Origin: Bacillus sp. 165
GTDB taxonomy: Bacteria; Bacillota; Bacilli; Bacillales; Bacillaceae_G
Length of the DNA: 50,154 nucleotides
Direction: 5' to 3'
Assembly (NCBI RefSeq): GCF_017742235.1
Contig: NZ_JAGHKQ010000021.1
Coordinates: forward strand, 1 to 50,154
The translations under genes were made by a program, and so were the position numbers. The notes under the pieces are model-generated. The model did no database searches. It was given only the letters and a program-made list of their open reading frames with translations, and was not told the origin of the DNA. Positions 1-7,628 of the stretch are shown in pieces (the first letter of the stretch is position 1; the number at the start of each line of letters is the position of its first letter).

Positions 1-60
1 TTGCATGTATTAGGCACGCCGCCAGCGTTCGTCCTGAGCCAGGATCAAACTCTCCATAAA
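1..60 (-). rRNA. rrs: 16S ribosomal RNA, 5' end only
   Basis: The reverse complement reads the universal start of bacterial 16S (GGAGAGTTTGATCCTGGCTC and the following GACGAACGCTGGCGGCG). Only about the first 60 nt are in the window; the gene continues off the left edge. The exact mature 5' end (about position 60) is estimated by comparison with Bacillus 16S. Confidence 0.95.
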
Positions 61-129
61 AGTGTTTGACTTGCTCATTTAAAACTTGACGTTTGTTTCT
101 TGTTTTGTTCAGTTTTCAAAGAACTAATT
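61..129 (-). promoter_or_regulatory. rRNA leader between tRNA-Gly and 16S, with boxA-like element
   Basis: This 70-nt spacer joins tRNA-Gly to the 16S start on the same transcript. Read on the minus strand it contains TTCTTTGAAAAC (around 112-124), which resembles the boxA antitermination signal of Bacillus rRNA leaders. There is no terminator in it, so the tRNA array and the rRNA are probably cotranscribed. Confidence 0.5.
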
Positions 130-203
130 TGGAGCGGGTGATGGGAATCGAACCCACGCTATCAGCTTGGAAGGCTGAAGTTCTACCATTAAACTACACC
201 CGC
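130..203 (-). tRNA. tRNA-Gly(UCC)
   Basis: Cloverleaf with GCGGGTG/CACCCGC acceptor stem, anticodon loop CTTCCAA and T-loop GGTTCGATTCC. CCA is encoded. It is the last tRNA before 16S. Confidence 0.95.
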
Positions 204-204
204 G

Positions 205-281
205 TGGTCGGGAAGACAGGATTTGAACCTGCGACCCCCTGGTCCCAAACCAGGTGCTCTACCAAGCTGAGCCACTTCCCG
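205..281 (-). tRNA. tRNA-Pro(UGG)
   Basis: Acceptor CGGGAAG/CTTCCCG, anticodon stem CCTGG/CCAGG with loop TTTGGGA, encoded CCA. One nucleotide separates it from tRNA-Gly. Confidence 0.95.
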
Positions 282-286
282 TTATA

Positions 287-363
287 TGGCGCGCCCGAGA
301 GGACTCGAACCCCTAACCTTTTGATCCGTAGTCAAACGCTCTATCCAATTGAGCTACGGGCGC
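287..363 (-). tRNA. tRNA-Arg(ACG)
   Basis: Acceptor GCGCCCG/CGGGCGC, anticodon loop CTACGGA (ACG, normally edited to ICG), encoded CCA. It is the first tRNA downstream of the internal promoter at 396-424. Confidence 0.95.
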
Positions 364-395
364 ATTTTTTATTTTGTCGTTTCAGCGACTTTATT

Positions 396-424
396 AATAT
401 ATCATACCGTCATTCGTGATGCAA
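396..424 (-). promoter_or_regulatory. Strong rrn-type promoter inside the tRNA array
   Basis: On the minus strand TTGCAT is followed by exactly 17 bp and TATATT. An A/T-tract-rich stretch (about 425-457) lies just upstream like an UP element, and the predicted start seven bases after the -10 is a G (position 389), as expected for GTP-initiated Bacillus rRNA promoters. It would drive tRNA-Arg, -Pro, -Gly and the 16S gene independently of the rest of the array. Confidence 0.65.
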
Positions 425-457
425 GACTTTTTTCAAAAAACTTTTTAAAAGTTTTTT

Positions 458-543
458 TGGTGCGGCCGAGAGGACTCGAACCTCCACGGGGTTGCCCCCA
501 CTAGCCCCTCAAGCTAGCGCGTCTGCCATTCCGCCACGACCGC
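458..543 (-). tRNA. tRNA-Leu(GAG)
   Basis: Class II tRNA (86 nt with CCA) with a long variable arm; anticodon stem CTAGC/GCTAG with loop TTGAGGG. CCA encoded. Confidence 0.93.
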
Positions 544-552
544 ATATGAAAA

Positions 553-636
553 TGGTGCGGGTGAAGGGACTCGAACCCCCACGCCAAAGGCGCCAGATCC
601 TAAGTCTGGTGCGTCTGCCAATTCCGCCACACCCGC
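553..636 (-). tRNA. tRNA-Leu(UAG)
   Basis: Class II tRNA with acceptor GCGGGTG/CACCCGC, anticodon stem CCAGA/TCTGG and loop CTTAGGA. CCA encoded. Confidence 0.93.
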
Positions 637-645
637 ATATAAAAA

Positions 646-721
646 TGGTGAGCCATGAAGGACTCGAACCTTCGACCCTCTGATTAAAAGTCAGATGCTC
701 TACCGACTGAGCTAATGGCTC
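646..721 (-). tRNA. tRNA-Lys(UUU)
   Basis: Acceptor GAGCCAT/ATGGCTC, anticodon loop CTTTTAA, encoded CCA. A second copy lies at 49368-49440 but lacks CCA. Confidence 0.95.
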
Positions 722-722
722 T

Positions 723-797
723 TGGCTGGGCTAGCTGGATTCGAACCAACGCATGACGGAGTCAAAGTCCGTTGCCTTACCGCTTGGCTATAGCCCA
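723..797 (-). tRNA. tRNA-Gln(UUG)
   Basis: Acceptor TGGGCTA/TAGCCCA, anticodon loop CTTTGAC, encoded CCA. The same gene recurs at 49447-49521 with the same neighbour (Lys). Confidence 0.95.
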
Positions 798-832
798 ATG
801 ATATAACTTGATGAATTAACATCTTTATAAAA

Positions 833-853
833 ATTATTGTCGATAACAATAAT
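833..853 (-). other. AT-rich hairpin in the Asp-Gln tRNA spacer
   Basis: A perfect 8-bp stem (ATTATTGT / ACAATAAT) with a 5-nt loop is followed on the minus strand by TTTTTAT. It could be a weak terminator or a processing signal in the only long spacer (about 110 nt) of the upper part of the array. No protein gene is visible in that spacer. Confidence 0.35.
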
Positions 854-907
854 CAAAGAGACATATTTTCCATCTCATAAAAATAACTGCCTAAAAAGCA
901 GATATAA

Positions 908-984
908 TGGCGGTCCCGACCGGGATCGAACCGGCGATCTCCTGCGTGACAGGCAGGCATGTTAACCGCTACACCACGGGACCG
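908..984 (-). tRNA. tRNA-Asp(GUC)
   Basis: Acceptor CGGTCCC/GGGACCG, anticodon stem CCTGC/GCAGG with loop CTGTCAC, encoded CCA. Confidence 0.95.
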
Positions 985-991
985 TTTGATA

Positions 992-1067
992 TGGTGGAGG
1001 ATGACGGGTTCGAACCGCCGACCCCCTGCTTGTAAGGCAGGTGCTCTCCCAGCTGAGCTAATCCTCC
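992..1067 (-). tRNA. tRNA-Val(UAC)
   Basis: Acceptor GGAGGAT/ATCCTCC, anticodon loop CTTACAA, encoded CCA. Nearly identical to the copy at 49728-49803. Confidence 0.95.
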
Positions 1068-1075
1068 GTATAAAG

Positions 1076-1147
1076 TGACCCGTACGGGATTCGAACCCGT
1101 GTTACCGCCGTGAAAGGGCGGTGTCTTAACCGCTTGACCAACGGGCC
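1076..1147 (-). tRNA. tRNA-Glu(UUC), CCA not encoded
   Basis: Acceptor GGCCCGT/ACGGGTC, anticodon loop CTTTCAC. The 3' flank after the discriminator A reads CTTTA, not CCA, so the end must be added by nucleotidyltransferase. The paralogous copy at 49811-49885 does encode CCA. Confidence 0.93.
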
Positions 1148-1151
1148 AGTA

Positions 1152-1241
1152 TGGCAGAGAAGAAGGGATTCGAACCCTCGCACCGCTATCGCGATCTACT
1201 CCCTTAGCAGGGGAGCCCCTTGAGCCACTTGGGTACTTCTC
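1152..1241 (-). tRNA. tRNA-Ser(GCU)
   Basis: Class II tRNA (90 nt with CCA) with long variable arm; anticodon stem CTCCC/GGGAG and loop CTGCTAA. Confidence 0.94.
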
Positions 1242-1245
1242 TATA

Positions 1246-1320
1246 TGGCTCCGCAGGTAGGACTCGAACCTACGACCGTTCGGTTAACAGCCGAACGCTC
1301 TACCACTGAGCTACTGCGGA
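1246..1320 (-). tRNA. tRNA-Asn(GUU)
   Basis: Acceptor TCCGCAG/CTGCGGA, anticodon loop CTGTTAA, encoded CCA. It is the first gene of the array, about 10 nt after the predicted start of promoter P2. Confidence 0.95.
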
Positions 1321-1337
1321 ATAATACGACAAGATAA

Positions 1338-1366
1338 ATTTTATCTTACCTTTTGTCGAAAGTCAA
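1338..1366 (-). promoter_or_regulatory. Promoter P2 of the tRNA-16S operon
   Basis: TTGACT, 17 bp, TAAAAT on the minus strand, ending about 18 nt before tRNA-Asn. Together with P1 (1410-1438) it forms a tandem promoter pair, the usual design for stable-RNA operons in Bacillus. Confidence 0.7.
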
Positions 1367-1409
1367 TACCTATTAAACATTAAAAGAAAAAATCAATTTG
1401 ACAGGTTTA

Positions 1410-1438
1410 AATATACTGGATTGTACACTATATGTCAA
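1410..1438 (-). promoter_or_regulatory. Promoter P1 of the tRNA-16S operon
   Basis: Consensus -35 TTGACA, 17 bp, TATATT on the minus strand. The -35 abuts the stop codon of sprT, so the array has its own promoter directly behind that gene. Confidence 0.65.
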
Positions 1439-1897
1439 TTAATTTTTCACCTCTTCTATTTTCCCCCCGCATCTTCCACATGCATATCGTTCCGTATTAA
1501 CTCTCCGTTTTCTCGGAAATTTTATCCCACACCCTAAACACTGATATATACATTTAACTTGTTTTACTGTAGAAGCTGTATTGGGGAGGGCTTTACAAAA
1601 TCGTGGAGCATCTATTTGTTGCAGCAGCTTCCGAAAATCTCTATCTCGATGTTGGTAACCTTTCCCTTCTATATGCAAATGGTAATGACAAAGTTCGTGT
1701 TTTATAACTTGAATAAGTTCATCTGCCCCAAACTCTTTATAGTACGAGTAGTTAAGTTCAATATTATGTGTATTTAATAAATATCTCCCCCCTGTTGTTC
1801 GAAGACGTTTATTGAAAACAGCTTTGTGCAGAAATGGTTTGTGAAAGTACTTCCACGATACTTTTTCCACTAATTCTTGCAATTCCCCTTCTTTCAT
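1439..1897 (-). CDS. SprT-like zinc metalloprotease family protein (YdcK type)
   Basis: The 152-residue protein carries the HELCHYH zinc-binding motif of the SprT/Spartan family in the middle and a C-terminal zinc ribbon with two CxxC pairs (CLGC and CGRC). Family members are soluble proteins; the eukaryotic relative Spartan is a DNA-protein crosslink protease, but the job of the Bacillus protein is not established. The start at 1897 is chosen because GGGGGAG stands 5 nt in front of it; a longer in-frame start at 1945 has no such site and would overlap the candidate sigma-E promoter of cmpA. Length matches the usual 150 aa. The order tex-cmpA-sprT followed by tRNA genes is as in other Bacillus chromosomes. 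Confidence 0.85.
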   Translation of the reverse strand: MKEGELQELVEKVSWKYFHKPFLHKAVFNKRLRTTGGRYLLNTHNIELNYSYYKEFGADELIQVIKHELCHYHLHIEGKGYQHRDRDFRKLLQQIDAPRFCKALPNTASTVKQVKCIYQCLGCGIKFPRKRRVNTERYACGRCGGKIEEVKN

Positions 1898-1920
1898 CTT
1901 TTCTCCCCCTAAAAACATAG

Positions 1921-1950
1921 GCACACTCGACCTTGTCCCTTGCATACACT
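1921..1950 (+). promoter_or_regulatory. Candidate sigma-E promoter of cmpA
   Basis: GCACACT, 15 bp, CATACACT. The -10 matches the sigma-E consensus CATACAHT at all eight positions and the -35 matches KMATATT at five of seven. It ends about 40 nt before the cmpA start. CmpA in B. subtilis is a mother-cell protein, which fits. Confidence 0.55.
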
Positions 1951-1990
1951 ATATAACACCCATCCTATCTTTTAAAGGAGGGATGAACCG

Positions 1991-2104
1991 TTGCCAACAT
2001 GGTTGCAAAATCAAATGAGACGCGCTTATTACGAAAAAAATCGTTACCAAATCAAACTTTTAAACGAGTGCTGGTTTTCTTATATGAAAACTCAAGCCTC
2101 CTAA
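1991..2104 (+). CDS. cmpA: Cortex morphogenetic protein CmpA
   Basis: A 37-codon ORF starting with TTG behind a strong ribosome-binding site (AAAGGAGG, 7 nt upstream). The peptide begins MPTWLQNQMRRAYYEK and continues with YQIKLLNECW, matching the B. subtilis spore peptide CmpA (MPNWLKKQM..., YQIKLLNQCW) in length and sequence. In B. subtilis CmpA works in the mother cell as an adaptor for degradation of SpoIVA by ClpXP, a quality check linking coat and cortex assembly. It lies between sprT and tex, on the opposite strand to both, with a sigma-E-type promoter upstream and a terminator directly after the stop. Too short for most automatic gene callers. Confidence 0.88.
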   Translation: MPTWLQNQMRRAYYEKNRYQIKLLNECWFSYMKTQAS

Positions 2105-2108
2105 ATTA

Positions 2109-2146
2109 AAATCAGGGAGTGTTTACATTTTTACACCCCCTGATTT
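2109..2146. terminator. Bidirectional terminator between cmpA and tex
   Basis: A 14-bp stem (AAATCAGGGAGTGT with ACACCCCCTGATTT, one mismatch) and a 10-nt AT-rich loop sit between the two convergent stop codons. T-rich tracts follow on both strands, so it can end both transcripts. Confidence 0.85.
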
Positions 2147-2149
2147 CTT

Positions 2150-4330
2150 TTACTGTTGAGGAGGAAGCATAGATAATGCTACACGGCCTTTTTTCATATC
2201 AACTTCATCCACCCATACCTTCACTATCTGTCCTACAGATACGATATCTAATGGACGCTTTATAAAACGGGTGCTCATTTTAGAGATATGAACAAGCCCA
2301 TCTTGTTTGACACCAATATCTACAAAAGCACCGAAATCTACTACGTTCCGAACTGTCCCTTCCAGCTCCATGCCTCTCTTTAAATCTTCAAGTTTTAATA
2401 CATCCGTTTTTAGTAATGGCTTCGGCAGTTCATCACGCAAGTCTCTCTCAGGACGAATCAATGATTCAATAATATCCTTTAAAGTCGGCTCACCTATATT
2501 CGTTTGTTCTGCTAATCTCTTTACATCCGTTACTTCTAACTCTTGCTTTAGTTCCTCTGTTCCTAAATCTTGAATTGTAAATCCAAGGTTTCTAAGTATA
2601 CTCTCCACATCCTGATAACGTTCTGGATGAATGTTTGTTCGATCAAGAGGATTACTTCCCTCTAATACACGCAAAAACCCAATGCATTGCTCAAAAGTTT
2701 TAGCACCGAGGCGTGGAATCTTTTTCAACTGCGAACGACTTTCAAACCTTCCGTTCTCCTCTCTTTGCTTTACTATATTTTTCGCCACTGTTTTAGTGAG
2801 ACCTGATACATACTGTAATAAAGAAACAGAAGCTGTATTTACATTTACCCCGACCTGATTTACTGCTGTTTCCACTACGAACGTTAACGATTCATTTAAA
2901 TTTTTCTGCGATACATCATGCTGATACTGTCCTACTCCAACGGATTTAGGATCAATTTTCACAAGTTCCGCTAGCGGATCCTGTAATCGCCGAGCAATGG
3001 ACACTGCGCTTCTTTCTTCTACTTGCAAGTCAGGAAACTCTTCACGCGCAAGTTCAGAAGCTGAGTACACACTAGCACCTGCTTCATTAACAATAATATA
3101 GAAAATATCGTGCTTAGCTTCCTTCAATACGTCTACTACAAATTGCTCAGTTTCCCGAGAGGCAGTTCCATTTCCTATAGCTACCACTTCAATATGAAAC
3201 TCTTCTAAAAGAGACAGGAACTTTTTATGCGCTTCTATTTTTTGGGCAGCTGACAGATGCGGATATATCACACCAATGTTCAATACTTTCCCTGTTTCGT
3301 CCACCACAGCAAGCTTACAACCTGTCCGATAAGCCGGGTCTACTCCTAATACTAGCTTTCCTTTCATAGGAGGCTGTAATAAAAGACTCCTCAGATTTTC
3401 TGAAAAAATACGAATAGCTTGTTCTTCTGCTTTTTCTGTTAACTCTTTTCGAATTTCTCGTTCAATAGAAGGCTGTATCAGACGTTTATATCCATCTTCA
3501 ATAGCTTCTCTTATGTAGGATACGGATACAGCCTGCTCTTTTTTAACCACCTTCTTCGTTAAATAATGAATAATCTCATCTATAGGAGCAACGATAGATA
3601 CCTTCAAAACTTCCTCTTTCTCACCGCGATTCAAAGCTAATATACGATGGGGAACAATCTTTTGAATAGGCTCTTCATATGTATAGTACATCTCGTATAC
3701 TTTTTTCTCATCCTTCTTTTCATCTTTTACAGCAGTAGCAACGACTCCTTTACGGAAGGTCACAGCACGAATCCACTGACGAAAATCTGATTCATCCGAT
3801 ATCTGTTCAGCAATAATATCCTTCGCACCCTGCAATGCTTCTTCGGCCGATACAACCTCTTTCTCCTCATCGATAAATTCCATTGCCTTCTCAATCGGAT
3901 TTGGCTGCATCGGAAATCCGAGAAGCCACTCCGCCAACCCCGTTAATCCTTTTTCTTTTGCAATTACAGCTTTTGTTCTTCTTTTTTCTTTATATGGACG
4001 ATACAAGTCTTCTATTTCCTGTAGCTTGTCCGCTGCTTCAATTTTCGCTTTGAGCTCTTCTGTCAATTTACCTTTTTCATCAATCAAACGCAGGATTTCT
4101 TCTTTGCGGTTCACAAGATTCAAACTGTACTGCCATTTATCTAAGACAGCGCGAATTTGCACTTCATCCAAAGATTCAGTTAGTTCTTTACGATAACGAG
4201 CAATAAAAGGAACTGTATTTCCCTCTTCTGTCAGCTTAATCACATTTTTCACTTGGTTCTTCTTTAATCCCAACACCTTAACAATGGATTCAACAATTTG
4301 TTCTTGTTTTTCTTCAAGTTGTGCCAGCAA
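2150..4330 (-). CDS. tex: Tex family RNA-binding transcription accessory protein
   Basis: A 726-residue cytoplasmic protein of the Tex/YdcI family: N-terminal helical domain, YqgF-like RNase H fold (residues about 320-450, VLGVDPAYRTGCK), helix-hairpin-helix region (about 490-560, VNVNTASVSLLQYVSGL) and C-terminal S1 RNA-binding domain (about 645-720, GMELEGTVRNVVDFGAFVDIG). Tex is essential for toxin gene expression in Bordetella; its role in Bacillus is little known. The start is a TTG at 4330 with GGGAGGAG just upstream. An ATG at 4387 is in frame but would place a rho-independent hairpin (4353-4382) inside the gene, so the TTG is preferred; the length then matches the usual 720 aa. Confidence 0.9.
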   Translation of the reverse strand: MLAQLEEKQEQIVESIVKVLGLKKNQVKNVIKLTEEGNTVPFIARYRKELTESLDEVQIRAVLDKWQYSLNLVNRKEEILRLIDEKGKLTEELKAKIEAADKLQEIEDLYRPYKEKRRTKAVIAKEKGLTGLAEWLLGFPMQPNPIEKAMEFIDEEKEVVSAEEALQGAKDIIAEQISDESDFRQWIRAVTFRKGVVATAVKDEKKDEKKVYEMYYTYEEPIQKIVPHRILALNRGEKEEVLKVSIVAPIDEIIHYLTKKVVKKEQAVSVSYIREAIEDGYKRLIQPSIEREIRKELTEKAEEQAIRIFSENLRSLLLQPPMKGKLVLGVDPAYRTGCKLAVVDETGKVLNIGVIYPHLSAAQKIEAHKKFLSLLEEFHIEVVAIGNGTASRETEQFVVDVLKEAKHDIFYIIVNEAGASVYSASELAREEFPDLQVEERSAVSIARRLQDPLAELVKIDPKSVGVGQYQHDVSQKNLNESLTFVVETAVNQVGVNVNTASVSLLQYVSGLTKTVAKNIVKQREENGRFESRSQLKKIPRLGAKTFEQCIGFLRVLEGSNPLDRTNIHPERYQDVESILRNLGFTIQDLGTEELKQELEVTDVKRLAEQTNIGEPTLKDIIESLIRPERDLRDELPKPLLKTDVLKLEDLKRGMELEGTVRNVVDFGAFVDIGVKQDGLVHISKMSTRFIKRPLDIVSVGQIVKVWVDEVDMKKGRVALSMLPPQQ

Positions 4331-4352
4331 ACTAAATCTCCTCCCAAATAAG

Positions 4353-4382
4353 TAATAAAAAAAGCTGCTCTTTTGGAGCAAC
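4353..4382 (-). terminator. Terminator after ndoA
   Basis: On the minus strand GTTGCTC and GAGCAGC form a 7-bp stem with loop CAAAA, followed by seven T and TATT. It ends transcription of alr-ndoAI-ndoA; tex either relies on read-through or on a promoter inside ndoA, since no clear promoter is seen in the 70-bp gap. Confidence 0.75.
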
Positions 4383-4402
4383 TTCACCGATGTGCTTTTA
4401 AA

Positions 4403-4753
4403 TTAAAAGTCTATAAGTCCTAAACTGATTTGTAGCGCTTCATCTACACGATCCATCATTTCATCATCCAGATGTGTAATTTTGTCCGTTAAACGTTGCT
4501 TATCTATCGTTCGAATCTGTTCGAGCAAAATGACAGAGTCTCGCTCAAACCCATACTTTTTCGCATCGATTTCTACATGAGTAGGCAACTTGGCTTTTTG
4601 AATTTGGGCAGTAATTGCTGCAACGATTACCGTAGGACTGAACCGATTACCAATGTCGTTTTGAATGACAAGAACAGGACGAACGCCTCCTTGCTCAGAT
4701 CCAACAACTGGGGAAAGGTCTGCAAAATAAACGTCGCCACGTTTTACAATCAA
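4403..4753 (-). CDS. ndoA: EndoA / MazF-type mRNA interferase toxin
   Basis: The 116-residue protein is a full-length match to the EndoA (MazF) family: it opens [20 protein letters not shown] and contains [11 protein letters not shown], the conserved Arg/Pro loop and the central TVIVAAIT strand. EndoA of B. subtilis is a cytoplasmic homodimeric RNase that cleaves mRNA at UACAU. It lies 4 bp downstream of its antitoxin gene, forming the usual two-gene unit. In B. subtilis the rsb-sigB genes follow; here tex follows after a terminator, as in the B. cereus group. This is a core chromosomal pair, not evidence of a mobile element. Confidence 0.95.
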   Translation of the reverse strand: MIVKRGDVYFADLSPVVGSEQGGVRPVLVIQNDIGNRFSPTVIVAAITAQIQKAKLPTHVEIDAKKYGFERDSVILLEQIRTIDKQRLTDKITHLDDEMMDRVDEALQISLGLIDF

Positions 4754-4757
4754 AGGA

Positions 4758-5039
4758 TTACCCCCCGCTAACTAAGCGTTCTACGGTGTGATCTGCTTCG
4801 TACTCTGCCAAAAATGCTTCAGAAGCAATATTCAAGTTGATCTTAGCCATCTCCATATAACCGCGTCTCATAGATTCACGTATATGACGTTTCTTTTTTT
4901 CACGCAAATACATTTTCGTTGCTTGGTAAATAAAATCATTGCGATTTCCATTCTCTTGCTTCATAAGTCCATCTAACTCTGTAACTAGTTGTTTCGGCAA
5001 GCGAACGACTATTTCTGTAGTTACACTTGATTCGGACAC
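4758..5039 (-). CDS. ndoAI: EndoAI antitoxin (ribbon-helix-helix)
   Basis: The 93-residue protein has an N-terminal ribbon-helix-helix DNA-binding domain ([18 protein letters not shown], residues about 8-50) and the conserved C-terminal toxin-binding segment [18 protein letters not shown] ... TVERLVSGG, nearly identical to B. subtilis EndoAI. It neutralises EndoA by direct binding. The start codon is GTG at 5039, with GGTGGAGGTG 5-6 nt upstream. It has its own promoter (5100-5128) apart from read-through from alr. Confidence 0.95.
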   Translation of the reverse strand: MSESSVTTEIVVRLPKQLVTELDGLMKQENGNRNDFIYQATKMYLREKKKRHIRESMRRGYMEMAKINLNIASEAFLAEYEADHTVERLVSGG

Positions 5040-5099
5040 AAAAATACACCTCCACCATCAACTACACACACACCGATATCTATATTTGTACCTATTTTA

Positions 5100-5128
5100 A
5101 TAATACCACTGTACGGTCTATGTTGCAA
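5100..5128 (-). promoter_or_regulatory. Sigma-A promoter of ndoAI-ndoA
   Basis: TTGCAA, 17 bp, TATTAT on the minus strand with an extended -10 (TGG directly before). It lies in the alr-ndoAI intergenic region about 60 nt upstream of the ndoAI start. Confidence 0.65.
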
Positions 5129-5200
5129 AGTCTTCCTCAACTCTTTGCTTAGGTTTTCCAATTAAAAACAAAACATTCATTGGTTTTTTTATATATTTTC

Positions 5201-6367
5201 TTATCGAGCTAATAAATTCTCAACTTCTGCTATATTACCATCTTTACGAAATACACGCGGTACTCGAAAGTTAATTAAACAAGGAATTTCATAGTTAATC
5301 GTCCCTAAATACTCGGCAACTTCATCTACACTTACAACAGCATCTTTTTGGGATCCAATCAAAGTCACCTTTGTACCAACAGGCATGTGATAAGGGAGGC
5401 GGATCATCAATTGATCCATGCAAATCCTCCCTACAATCGGCACTTTCACTCCATCTGCTAATACTTGAAATCCCTGTAATTTACGTATCCATCCGTCCGC
5501 ATACCCAATTGGAATAGTTGCAATCCACTCTTGTTTTTCAGCTGTATAAGTTGCCCCATAGCTGATGCTCTCTCCCGGATGAATTTGTTTCACATGAACG
5601 ATTTTACTATGAAGAGAAAAAGCTTCTTGCAGATGATATGGTAATAAAGAATTCATTTCAATAGATGGTGTTAATCCATACATAGCAATCCCTATGCGAA
5701 CTGCATTAAACACCTTGTCTGTAAAACGTAAGCTTGCTGCGCTATTGGCACAATGAATTAAGGAAGGATATACTTTTAATTTATTTAACCAAGAAAGCTG
5801 CTCTGTAAACCGAGTATACTGCTGTTCAAAATACTCTATCCGCAGTTCATCAGAAGTAGCAAAGTGAGTATAAGCTCCTTCTACATGGAATTGTTTTGTC
5901 TGATTCAACATACTTACAACATCTTCAAGTTCCTCTTGCGTACGAATTCCTATACGGCCCATGCCACTATCAAATTTCAAATGAATCGGTAAAGATTGAG
6001 CAGCAATTAACGTCTCCTTCGCCTGTTCTAACCACTCTGATTGAAATACAGTTAATGCAATATTATGCTCTGCCGCAACATTAACATCTTCCGGCCTTGA
6101 AGCACCCAGTACTAAAATAGGCACTGTAATACCGGCTTCTCGCAGGATTAACGCCTCATCCAAGAATGCTACTGCTAATCGAGCCGCACCAGCTTCAATC
6201 GCTGTTTCAGCTACATTTATAGCTCCGTGACCGTATCCATTTGCTTTTACAACCGCAATCATTTCTACTTCCTTAGGCAAATGCTTGTTCATGTTGCTCA
6301 CATTATTATAAATGCGATCCAGATCAACCTCTACCCATGTATCACGGTAAAAACTAGATTCATTCAT
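5201..6367 (-). CDS. alr: Alanine racemase
   Basis: A 388-residue fold-type III PLP enzyme that interconverts L- and D-alanine for peptidoglycan. The PLP lysine lies in AVVKANGYGHG (K41) and the second catalytic residue is the Tyr of SYGATY near residue 265; the substrate-binding MGRIGIR and MYGL segments are intact. The start at 6367 is chosen from alignment with the family (FYRDTWVEVDLD at residue 6) and because a TTGACA-N17-AATAAT promoter lies just upstream (6449-6477); the in-frame ATG at 6457 overlaps that promoter. D-alanine made here feeds ddl and murF, also encoded in this window. Confidence 0.95.
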   Translation of the reverse strand: MNESSFYRDTWVEVDLDRIYNNVSNMNKHLPKEVEMIAVVKANGYGHGAINVAETAIEAGAARLAVAFLDEALILREAGITVPILVLGASRPEDVNVAAEHNIALTVFQSEWLEQAKETLIAAQSLPIHLKFDSGMGRIGIRTQEELEDVVSMLNQTKQFHVEGAYTHFATSDELRIEYFEQQYTRFTEQLSWLNKLKVYPSLIHCANSAASLRFTDKVFNAVRIGIAMYGLTPSIEMNSLLPYHLQEAFSLHSKIVHVKQIHPGESISYGATYTAEKQEWIATIPIGYADGWIRKLQGFQVLADGVKVPIVGRICMDQLMIRLPYHMPVGTKVTLIGSQKDAVVSVDEVAEYLGTINYEIPCLINFRVPRVFRKDGNIAEVENLLAR

Positions 6368-6448
6368 TTGAAAAACACTTCCCTTATACGATATGCAATG
6401 CTTATTCTTATATATGCGAAGAAATTTTATATTGTTGTAATACATTAG

Positions 6449-6477
6449 ATTATTCAACTGGGAACACTAATTGTCAA
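6449..6477 (-). promoter_or_regulatory. Sigma-A promoter of alr
   Basis: Perfect -35 TTGACA, 17 bp, AATAAT on the minus strand. The predicted start is about 75 nt before the alr start codon. Confidence 0.65.
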
Positions 6478-6509
6478 TAATTATCGTACAAAAGCATTGC
6501 ACATATAAG

Positions 6510-6544
6510 AAGACGTGCAGACTAAATAGTGTCTAGCACGTCTT
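6510..6544. terminator. Hairpin between ydcC and alr
   Basis: AAGACGTGC and GCACGTCTT form a perfect 9-bp outer stem with an inner AGAC/GTCT stem. The downstream T-tract on the minus strand is short (TTCTTATAT), so it is a weak or factor-assisted terminator of the ydcC transcript. Confidence 0.55.
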
Positions 6545-6557
6545 TAAGAGGAGCATA

Positions 6558-7571
6558 CTATTTTGTCGCTTGAACATGTACAGATCGAGCTACCATTAAC
6601 AGCTCCTCTTGAGTCAAATTTTCCGAAGCTAACATATACTCTACTCCGTTATAAGACCATGAGACCCCATTTTTAGTCAGCGCTCCTACAGTGTATCCTA
6701 AATCAACCGGTTCACCGCTGACATTAATTGTAGTACTAGCAGCAGCCACTTTTGCCTTTTCTTGAATTAATGTATACGATTTTTTGTCCCCGCTGTACGT
6801 CAAAATAATCCGCTTTCCATTAGCTGTTTTCATTTCTTTTTCTTCTTTAAGAGTTACACCTTGCGGGGAATCTTTCGGATACAATACCGAAAAAGGTGTA
6901 TCTTTATTATCCCCTACAGTAGGCAGTTCCATCTGCACGCTGGACATATTACGTTTAGTATCAAAAGCACCTTTATCAAACTTGGCATCAAACTTAACAT
7001 TAGAAAAGTCTACTTGTACTAATACGTTTTGATCACTATCCAACAATTTAACCCTCACAGGAGATAAATCTTTTTTACTAAATGTAATCTCTTGCTTCGG
7101 TAACATGTTATGGTTTTGATAGTTTGTTTTTGTCTCAAACACATAGTACTTATCCGTTTTCTTGAAAACAGCTTCCTTATCCTTTAGGATATCTCGAACA
7201 AGAGATTCATAAAGGTAGGCTTGGCTGCTGTTTTGCGGCCAATCGCTTTGAAACCGGAAACTTTTATTTAATGCCGGAGTCAATACAAATACTCCATCAT
7301 CATTACGAAGAATTACTTGACTCTGATCTTTTTTGCCATTTTTCAAACTTACACGATAATAACTCGGTTTATCGTGCCAAATATCCACTTCATATACCTG
7401 AGGCTCTGTCCCTGTTTTAATGGATAATTTGGCTTCCGCTTTATATCCTGACATTTTCTCTACTCTGGCATTTAAATCTGCTACAACATCTTCCTTACTC
7501 TTTTCCATACAACCTGTTAAAGCCAAAATGGCAAAAATCCCAAAAACCATTGCAAACAGCCGTCTTTTCAT
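6558..7571 (-). CDS. ydcC: LolA-like sporulation lipoprotein (YdcC family)
   Basis: The 337-residue protein begins with a lipoprotein signal peptide ending in the lipobox LTGC (Cys21), so it should be anchored outside the membrane. The body is the LolA/LolB-like fold found in Bacillus YdcC (DIWHDKPSYYRVSLKN, RNDDGVFVLTP, ETKTNYQNH are family signatures) with a C-terminal DUF4367-like part. Its position between acpS and alr is that of B. subtilis ydcC. A nearly perfect sigma-E promoter lies directly upstream (7629-7657), placing expression in the mother cell; I recall ydcC being in the B. subtilis sigma-E regulon. A related LolA-like lipoprotein in Clostridioides (GerS) is needed for germination, but function here is unknown. 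Confidence 0.88.
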   Translation of the reverse strand: MKRRLFAMVFGIFAILALTGCMEKSKEDVVADLNARVEKMSGYKAEAKLSIKTGTEPQVYEVDIWHDKPSYYRVSLKNGKKDQSQVILRNDDGVFVLTPALNKSFRFQSDWPQNSSQAYLYESLVRDILKDKEAVFKKTDKYYVFETKTNYQNHNMLPKQEITFSKKDLSPVRVKLLDSDQNVLVQVDFSNVKFDAKFDKGAFDTKRNMSSVQMELPTVGDNKDTPFSVLYPKDSPQGVTLKEEKEMKTANGKRIILTYSGDKKSYTLIQEKAKVAAASTTINVSGEPVDLGYTVGALTKNGVSWSYNGVEYMLASENLTQEELLMVARSVHVQATK

Positions 7572-7628
7572 TCCTTCAGCTCCTTTGTCTCATGGATACG
7601 GAGGATAGCCCTCCTATGCCGCTACTCA

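Noticed and set aside
93..683. Open frames of 60-110 codons across the left tRNA array (similar ones at 49164-49349 and 49737-49928)
   Set aside because: They run through tRNA genes; the encoded phrases (such as RVMGIEPT) are the well-known false translations of tRNA T-arms.
4403..5039. Toxin-antitoxin pair as a possible mobile or defence element
   Set aside because: It is the conserved chromosomal EndoA/EndoAI pair in its standard place after alr.
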